NCBI RefSeq assembly: GCF_004804335.1
Contig: NZ_SRXY01000001.1
Coordinates: 62,001 to 126,000, forward strand
Reading direction: 5' to 3'
Length of the DNA stretch: 64,000 bases
Origin: Pacificoceanicola onchidii
GTDB taxonomy: Bacteria > Pseudomonadota > Alphaproteobacteria > Rhodobacterales > Rhodobacteraceae
Under the pieces are notes generated by a model that made no database searches, was not told the DNA's origin, and saw only the letters and a list, made by a program, of their open reading frames with translations. Both the position numbers and the translations under genes were made by a program. Within the stretch, counting starts at the first letter, position 1. Every line of letters begins with the position of its first letter. This document shows, in pieces, positions 58,951-64,000 of this stretch.

Positions 58951-59873
58951 TTCGCGGCCCTCCTTGTGAATTTCTCCAACAGGCCGGTGAAGCCGTCGGG
59001 CAGGACGTAGACGATGATCAGGAACGACAGGCCAAGGAACAGCGTTGTCGAGTTCGGGAAGGACACGGAGATCGCCTCCCATGCCAGCGTGAAGGGGATA
59101 ACCCCGACCAGCGGCCCCCAAAGGCGGTGCGTGCCGCCGAGCAGCGCCATGATCACCACGAGGAATGACAGCTGCGGCGAGAAGACCACGTTTGGTTCGA
59201 TGTAGCTGTAGCGCGGTGCCACGATGGCGCCGATCAGCGCGGCAAAGAAGCCGGTGGACATGAACAGGATGACCTTGGACCAGGCGGTGTTGATGCCGAC
59301 ATGGCGCGCCACCTCTTCGTCATTGCCGATGATCTTCAGCGCAAAGCCAAGGCGGGAGCGGTTGATCCACCAGCCAAAGAGGAAGACCACCACCGACACG
59401 CCAAGCAGCATCCAGTAGATGTGCGCCTCGGTGAAATCGGTGAGCACGTAGAGCCCGCGTGAGCCAAGAAAATTGTTCTGCACCCAGCTGACAAGGTTGC
59501 GGATCATCTCTGCCAGCCCCAGCGTGAAGATCACGAAATAGACGCCGGACAGGCGCAGCGTGGCAAGGCCGATCAGGAGCGCCACGGCGGTGGCAACCAG
59601 CGGCGCGAGGATCGCCATGGACCAGAACGAAGTGTCGTAGTCCGACATGCCGGTGCCCACGAGGTAGCCGCCGATGCCGAAAAAGGCTGCTGTGGAAAGC
59701 GCGATCAGATGGGTTGGCCCGGAAAACAGCGACCAGCTGGTCGAGAGCGCGATGTACATCATCGCCGTGGTCGCGATGGAGAGCCAGTAGCCGTCATTGA
59801 CCAGCGGGAAAATCGCGGCAAGCGCCACGAGAACCGCGCCAATGCCAAGATTGCGGAGTTCAGCCGGTTTCAT
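58947..59873 (-). CDS. livM: Branched-chain-type ABC transporter permease LivM
   Basis: A 308-residue permease with 8-9 hydrophobic helices and the LivM loop region RSRLGFALKIIGNDEEVARHVGINTAWSKVILFMSTGFFAALIGA. It overlaps livH and livG by 4 bases each, so all four transport genes are tightly coupled. Confidence 0.93.
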   Translation of the reverse strand: MKPAELRNLGIGAVLVALAAIFPLVNDGYWLSIATTAMMYIALSTSWSLFSGPTHLIALSTAAFFGIGGYLVGTGMSDYDTSFWSMAILAPLVATAVALLIGLATLRLSGVYFVIFTLGLAEMIRNLVSWVQNNFLGSRGLYVLTDFTEAHIYWMLLGVSVVVFLFGWWINRSRLGFALKIIGNDEEVARHVGINTAWSKVILFMSTGFFAALIGAIVAPRYSYIEPNVVFSPQLSFLVVIMALLGGTHRLWGPLVGVIPFTLAWEAISVSFPNSTTLFLGLSFLIIVYVLPDGFTGLLEKFTRRAAK

Positions 59874-60730
59874 GCGCGCCTCCCGAACAGGCCCTGTGGG
59901 CGGAACAGCAGGATGGCGAGGAAGATCACATAGGCCGCGACGAGCGTCAGGCCGGGGTCAATCACGCTGGCCACGGTGGTCTCGACAAGGCCAAGGATCA
60001 CGGCGGCGACAATCGCGCCCCGGATGTCCCCGACGCCGCCCATGATGATGATGATCAGCGCTTTCATGGTGAAGATCACCCCGACGGAGGCCTCCAGCGT
60101 GATGAAGGTCGAGATCAGCGTGCCGCCGACCGCCGTCACCGCGCCGCCCAGCGCGAAGGCAAAAGCAGAGACCCGTTCGACATTGATGCCCACCAGCCCG
60201 GCTGCTTCGGTGCTGACCGAAACCGCGCGCACGGCGGTGCCCTGGTAGGTATGGGTGAGCCAGTAGTAGAGCCCGCCGCCGATGCCGATGGCGACAATGA
60301 AGGCCACGAGGCGGTTGAGTGCCACGGTCTGGCCGAGGATCTTGAACGGTTCGGCAAGGTAGGAATAGGTGAAGTATTCACCATGGATCGACACCATGAT
60401 GCCGACCAGCGCAAAGCTCATGCCGAAGGTCGCCAGAATGCTGTCAACTTCCAGCTGGCCCTGCGTCTTGGCGCGCCGCACCAGCGGCAGCAGCAAATAG
60501 CGGTAGAGCAGCCAGTTGCCAGAAAAGGCCAGCGGCGCGGCGATGAGGGCGGTCAGGAGCGGGCTGAGGGCGGCAGCGGTGTACATCCAAAAGGCCGCCA
60601 GACCACCCAGAACGAGCATTTCGCCATTAGCGAGGTTCATGATGCGGGCGACGCCGTACTGAAGGTTCAGCCCCATCGCAATAAGGGCATAAGTGCCGCT
60701 GAGCAGCAGCCCGGACAGGAGAATATCCAT
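59870..60730 (-). CDS. livH: Branched-chain-type ABC transporter permease LivH
   Basis: A 286-residue permease with about 8 helices. The LivH signature GTYALIAMGLNLQYGVARIMNLANGEMLVLGG opens the protein, and GTAVRAVSVSTEAAGLVGINVERVSAFAFALGGAVTAVGG is the cytoplasmic loop. ATG at 60730 (MDILLSG) is chosen; a TTG five codons upstream is possible. Ribosome site is weak (CGGAAAA). A 72-base gap separates it from the binding-protein gene. Confidence 0.92.
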   Translation of the reverse strand: MDILLSGLLLSGTYALIAMGLNLQYGVARIMNLANGEMLVLGGLAAFWMYTAAALSPLLTALIAAPLAFSGNWLLYRYLLLPLVRRAKTQGQLEVDSILATFGMSFALVGIMVSIHGEYFTYSYLAEPFKILGQTVALNRLVAFIVAIGIGGGLYYWLTHTYQGTAVRAVSVSTEAAGLVGINVERVSAFAFALGGAVTAVGGTLISTFITLEASVGVIFTMKALIIIIMGGVGDIRGAIVAAVILGLVETTVASVIDPGLTLVAAYVIFLAILLFRPQGLFGRRA

Positions 60731-60802
60731 GAGATTTTCCGACAAGAAGGGAAAGGAGCGCCCGGCGGGGAAGACACGCCGGGCGCAGAGGTGGCGGCTG
60801 GA

Positions 60803-62014
60803 TCAGTTCCAGCCGTCCTTGGCCACGGGCGCGACGCTGTCGCCCATGCCCGTGTCGGCAACCGCGTGGAACACGCCGTCAATCCATTGCCCCACCGACC
60901 AGAAACGCATGGAGTTGTTCTGCTCGTCAAAGGAGACTTCGCCGATCACAGTGTCAAAGCTGTTGTCCGCGATGTAGGCGACGGTCGCTTCGCGGTCGAT
61001 TGTCCCGACGCCTTCGATCGCCTGCTCCAGAATTTGCAGGGAGGCGTAGTAAGTGGCCGACGCCCAGTAATCCGCCTCGCCGCCGGTGATCTCAAGGTGC
61101 GCGGCCCGGTAATCCTGCATGGCGGGCGTATCGGGGTTGATGCCCCCTGCCCCGAGGTTGCCTTCGATCTTGGAACCGAACTTGCCGGAAAAGGCCGGGA
61201 AAGCCGTGGCCACGGCAGTGTAGAAGGCGTTGACCTGGAGGTCTTCGATGATCGCCTGCTCTGTCAGGGCGAAGGTGTCAGGCGGGTAGGACCAGGCCAC
61301 AAAGGCGTCCGGCTCTGCGGCTTTTGCGCCTTTTACCACCGGCGACAGATCCGGCGTGCCAAGCGGGTAGGACTTGTCATAGACAATCTCGAAACCCGCT
61401 TCCTTGAACATCGGGCGGGCCTTGTCCGCCAGTTCGATCCCGAAGGCATCGGCCACGTTGACCATGGCCACCGTGTTGCCGATGGACCCGGCCTCGCGCA
61501 GCGTGGTCAGCGCATCGAGCGCGCCTTCGACAAAGCCGGTGGTGGTGCCCAACGTAAAGAACATGTTGGGGAAGCGCTTGGACAGTTCTTCCTGCTGATC
61601 GGTGATGGCCGAGACCGCAACCAGCGGGAAGTCATACTTGGCATAGATCGGCGCGGCAGCGATGTTGAAGCCGGTGCCGTAGGGCGAGAACATGAAATCG
61701 ACCTTGTCCTGCGTGGCAAGGCGCTGAACCGCCTTGATGTGCTCGGACGGATCGGTCTTGTCGTCGTAGGTGATCACCTCGACCGGGCGCATGCCGCCGT
61801 CAACCTTGAGCCCGCCACGCGCATTCACCTGCGCTGCCCAAAGCTCGATGTTGGGCGTGTGCGTCACTGCTTCACCACCCGCGAGCGGGCCGGTGAGGTG
61901 GGCCACGACGCCGAACTTGATGGGGTCTGCGGCAAAGGCCGCGCTGGTCATGGCGGTGAGGGTCAGGGCCGAGGCGCCTGCGAGCAGCGCGCGCCGCTTG
62001 ATACCGATGGTCAT
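60803..62014 (-). CDS. Branched-chain-type substrate-binding protein (Liv-like)
   Basis: A 403-residue periplasmic binding protein with a twin-arginine-like signal (KRRALLAGAS, mature from about AFAAD, residue 30). Leucine-binding-protein fold: IKFGVVAHLTGPLAGGEAVTH and VFVAxx-like AYADKYDFPLVAVSA, PNMFFTLGTTTGFVEGALD. ATG at 62014 follows AGGAGG. It determines the substrate of the LivHMGF system. The flanking dehydrogenases suggest an alcohol, aldehyde or acid rather than an amino acid (inference). Confidence 0.91.
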   Translation of the reverse strand: MTIGIKRRALLAGASALTLTAMTSAAFAADPIKFGVVAHLTGPLAGGEAVTHTPNIELWAAQVNARGGLKVDGGMRPVEVITYDDKTDPSEHIKAVQRLATQDKVDFMFSPYGTGFNIAAAPIYAKYDFPLVAVSAITDQQEELSKRFPNMFFTLGTTTGFVEGALDALTTLREAGSIGNTVAMVNVADAFGIELADKARPMFKEAGFEIVYDKSYPLGTPDLSPVVKGAKAAEPDAFVAWSYPPDTFALTEQAIIEDLQVNAFYTAVATAFPAFSGKFGSKIEGNLGAGGINPDTPAMQDYRAAHLEITGGEADYWASATYYASLQILEQAIEGVGTIDREATVAYIADNSFDTVIGEVSFDEQNNSMRFWSVGQWIDGVFHAVADTGMGDSVAPVAKDGWN

Positions 62015-62037
62015 TTGAGTTCTCCTCCTGATAAAGT

Positions 62038-63477
62038 CTAGGGTCTTCGCGCATCCGAGGGGCTGGTGATCCAGCGCAGCTCGGTGAATTCCTGAATGCC
62101 CCACGCGCCACCAAACCGGCCGTAGCCAGAGGCCTTGACCCCGCCCACCGGGGCGTGGGGCGTGTCGTCGAACGTGGAGCGATTGATGTGGCAGACGCCG
62201 CTTTGAACCTGCAGCGCCACGGCTTCTGCGCGGGCGGGGTCCTGGCTGATAACCGCTGCGGCGAGACCGTATTCGCTGTCATTGGCCACGGTCACGGCTT
62301 CCAGATCGTTGCGGACACGGGTGATCGAAAGCACCGGGCCAAAGACTTCTTCGCGGTAGATGCGCATGTCCGGCTCGACCCGGTCCAGCAGCGTCGGTTC
62401 GAGATAGGCATCGGACACGCGCCCGCCGCCGATCAGCGTCGCGCCCTTGGACACCGCATCCCCGATCAGCCCGGCCAGACGCTCTGCGGCGGCGGCACTG
62501 ACGACCGGGCCAATCTGGGTGTGCGGATCGCGCGGATCGCCGAGGCTCAGCTTGCAGCGCCGCGCTTCCAACCGTTCGACAAGCGCATCAGCAAGGGTTT
62601 CGGCCACGATCAAGCGCTCGGTCGACATGCAGATCTGGCCCTGATTGCGGTATCCACCGTCCAGAGCCGCCTCAACCGCAAGGTCAAGGTCCGCATCCCC
62701 CAGCACCAGCATCGCCGACTGGCCACCCAGTTCCAGCAAAGGGCGTTTGAGATGGCGCGCGCAAAGCTCCGCAACGCGCCGCCCGACACGGGTCGAGCCG
62801 GTGAAGTTCACGCGCCGCACCACCGGCGAGGCGATCAGGGCATCGGCCACGGCCTCGCTGTCCTCGCCGCGCGCGAGCAACACCTGCACCACGCCCTCGG
62901 GAAAACCGGCGTCAGTCAGCACGTCGCCAAACAAGCGGTAGGTGCGTGGGGCAAACTCGCTGCCTTTCAGCAGGACCGTGTTGCCACACATCAGCGGCGC
63001 GGCGATGGCACGCGCGCCCAGAACCAGAGGTGCATTCCAGGGCGCGATCCCCAGAACCACGCCGCAGGGCACCCGGATCACACGGCTGTTCAGACCCCTT
63101 GCCGCTTCGCCGCGCACCGCGACTTCCGCACAAACCTCATCCTCGTAAAAGGCCGTCTCGCGCAGCATTTCTGCACCGAAACGCACGTTCATCCAAGCCC
63201 AGTCACTGGCGGTGCCGATCTCTTCGGCCATCGCAAGGCAAAACGCCTCGCCGCGCTGCTCCAGAAGCTCTGCCGCCCTGCGCAGCAAGGCACCGCGTTC
63301 TGCCGCCGGGCGCGCGGACCATGCGGGAAAGGCCGCAGCCGCCCGCGCCGCGACGGACTGGCACCCGCTCGGGTCCAGAGCCGCCTCTGCGCTGACGATC
63401 CTGCCGTCAATCGGGCTGACCCGTTCGACAACCGGACCAGCGATGGCCCGCGGCTGATGTGCAGTTTGTCGTGTCAT
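62038..63477 (-). CDS. Aldehyde dehydrogenase (vanillin dehydrogenase-like), first gene of the Liv/SDR operon
   Basis: A 479-residue aldehyde dehydrogenase and paralogue of the one at 55234. Catalytic residues are Asn148 (PWNAP), Lys171, Glu249 (LELGGQSA) and Cys283 (GQICMSTER). It is followed after 23 bases by the binding-protein gene. Having two such enzymes in one operon may reflect two aldehyde intermediates or two chain lengths. It is divergent from a regulator at 63588. Confidence 0.88.
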   Translation of the reverse strand: MTRQTAHQPRAIAGPVVERVSPIDGRIVSAEAALDPSGCQSVAARAAAAFPAWSARPAAERGALLRRAAELLEQRGEAFCLAMAEEIGTASDWAWMNVRFGAEMLRETAFYEDEVCAEVAVRGEAARGLNSRVIRVPCGVVLGIAPWNAPLVLGARAIAAPLMCGNTVLLKGSEFAPRTYRLFGDVLTDAGFPEGVVQVLLARGEDSEAVADALIASPVVRRVNFTGSTRVGRRVAELCARHLKRPLLELGGQSAMLVLGDADLDLAVEAALDGGYRNQGQICMSTERLIVAETLADALVERLEARRCKLSLGDPRDPHTQIGPVVSAAAAERLAGLIGDAVSKGATLIGGGRVSDAYLEPTLLDRVEPDMRIYREEVFGPVLSITRVRNDLEAVTVANDSEYGLAAAVISQDPARAEAVALQVQSGVCHINRSTFDDTPHAPVGGVKASGYGRFGGAWGIQEFTELRWITSPSDARRP

Positions 63478-63528
63478 TCATGTCCATCGGGCGCGGCCCG
63501 ACCTCCCTTGTTTTTGATTATGGGTAAT

Positions 63529-63569
63529 GCATATTGTCATGGAATGCGCATTTCTGGGCATTCATTGTC
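63529..63569. promoter_or_regulatory. Candidate regulator half-sites in the divergent promoter
   Basis: The 110-base gap between the aldehyde dehydrogenase and the divergent regulator contains GCATATTGTC (63529-63538) and GCATTCATTGTC (63558-63569), two directly repeated GCAT...ATTGTC half-sites about 29 bases apart. AraC-type proteins bind such direct repeats. A further AATGCGCATT lies between them. Confidence 0.4.
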
Positions 63570-63587
63570 GATTTATTGGAAAACGCC

Positions 63588-64000
63588 ATGAAAGACAGCT
63601 ACGCAAGAGCGCAACTCGAACAAGAAGCCCTGCATGATCGCGCGGTGCGCATTCATCATCCCGAATCCTATTCGACCATGCTTTTTCTCGAACAGGGGCG
63701 TCTGGCGCGTGATGAAACCGGGTTGGAAATCGATGGCCCGGCCCTTTGCTTCTGGCCACCGGGGGGGCGCCCGCCGCTGCGGCTTGTCGCTGGCGCGCGG
63801 GCGCGCATTCTGGGCCTCGGGGATACCATCGTTCTCGACGCAATTGGCGCGCGCGCCGAGTCTGTGCATCTGCGTATGCTGGTTGAGCAAAGCTTTCTTG
63901 CGCCGCTTCCAGAGGCCGATCTGCGCGATCAGGTCGACACGCTGATTGGATGGTTTGTCAAGGAACTGGCCGAGGAGGAGCGGCAATCGCCCATGTCTCT
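63588..64000 (+). CDS. Probable AraC-family regulator, N-terminal part (3' end cut by window)
   Basis: An ATG at 63588 opens a frame that stays open to the window end (137 complete codons). It starts MKDSYARAQLEQEALHD and includes HHPESYSTMLFLEQGRLARD, then CFWPPGGRPPLRL and ILGLGDTIVLDAIG, the beta-rich pattern of an AraC-type cupin effector domain. The DNA-binding helix-turn-helix would lie beyond the edge, so the family is inferred. It is divergent from the aldehyde dehydrogenase/Liv/SDR operon and probably its regulator. Confidence 0.6.
   Translation, partial: MKDSYARAQLEQEALHDRAVRIHHPESYSTMLFLEQGRLARDETGLEIDGPALCFWPPGGRPPLRLVAGARARILGLGDTIVLDAIGARAESVHLRMLVEQSFLAPLPEADLRDQVDTLIGWFVKELAEEERQSPMS

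Overview
The window looks like chromosomal DNA of a marine or soil alphaproteobacterium of the Rhodobacterales (Roseobacter-type). This is inferred from high GC, dense overlapping operons, and gene families typical of that group: a DmdC-type acyl-CoA dehydrogenase next to MerR regulators, heterotetrameric sarcosine oxidase, an nrtA-nrtB-nrtCD nitrate ABC system under NasTS, an alpha-glucoside-type ABC system, and an L25 protein with an acidic tail. No 16S rRNA, tRNA, phage, IS or CRISPR element was recognised, so placement below order level is not supported.

Layout. (1) 0-10 kb: the end of trpA; a heme-NO/O2 sensor (H-NOX) with a soluble hybrid histidine kinase; lldD; an AT-rich gene for an unknown membrane-anchored coiled-coil protein; rplY and pth-DUF2237, separated by three opposite-strand genes for exported proteins of unknown function. 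(2) 10-18 kb: trpB, a MATE exporter, two hotdog thioesterases, two MerR regulators and an acyl-CoA dehydrogenase, with two inverted copies of a dispersed repeat (13.2 and 17.6 kb) and a probable 52-residue small protein. (3) 18-27 kb: a SorC-type regulator, then a LacI regulator with twin palindromic operators, an ABC sugar importer (binding protein, two permeases, ATPase) and a cytoplasmic GH63/mannosylglycerate-hydrolase-like enzyme. Together these suggest uptake and hydrolysis of a small glycoside such as a compatible solute.

(4) 27-41 kb, minus strand: a nitrate assimilation locus. NasT and NasS sense nitrate and act on a leader RNA with a terminator ahead of nrtA. NrtA-NrtB-NrtCD import nitrate, NasA reduces it to nitrite, and NirB/NirD reduce nitrite to ammonium. 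CobA supplies the siroheme precursor. A single-domain globin and a TrpD2-like protein lie in the same run. (5) 41-48 kb: a lipoprotein alpha/beta hydrolase, then a polar amino-acid ABC importer whose last gene is a D-amino-acid transaminase, with a divergent LysR regulator. (6) 47.7-55 kb: a soxBDAG sarcosine oxidase operon ending in an MmgE/PrpD gene, with a divergent RpiR regulator. (7) 55-64 kb: an eight-gene run with two vanillin-dehydrogenase-like aldehyde dehydrogenases, a complete branched-chain (Liv-type) ABC importer and a coniferyl-alcohol-dehydrogenase-like SDR, next to a divergent regulator cut by the window edge. This looks like import of an alcohol or aldehyde and its oxidation to an acid.

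Most genes belong to known families. The less ordinary points are the coiled-coil membrane protein, the exported-protein trio, the DUF11-like insert in a sugar permease, the asymmetric ATP sites of NrtCD, NirD without Rieske histidines, the TrpD2 protein in the nitrate operon, and the Liv/SDR/ALDH cluster of unknown substrate.
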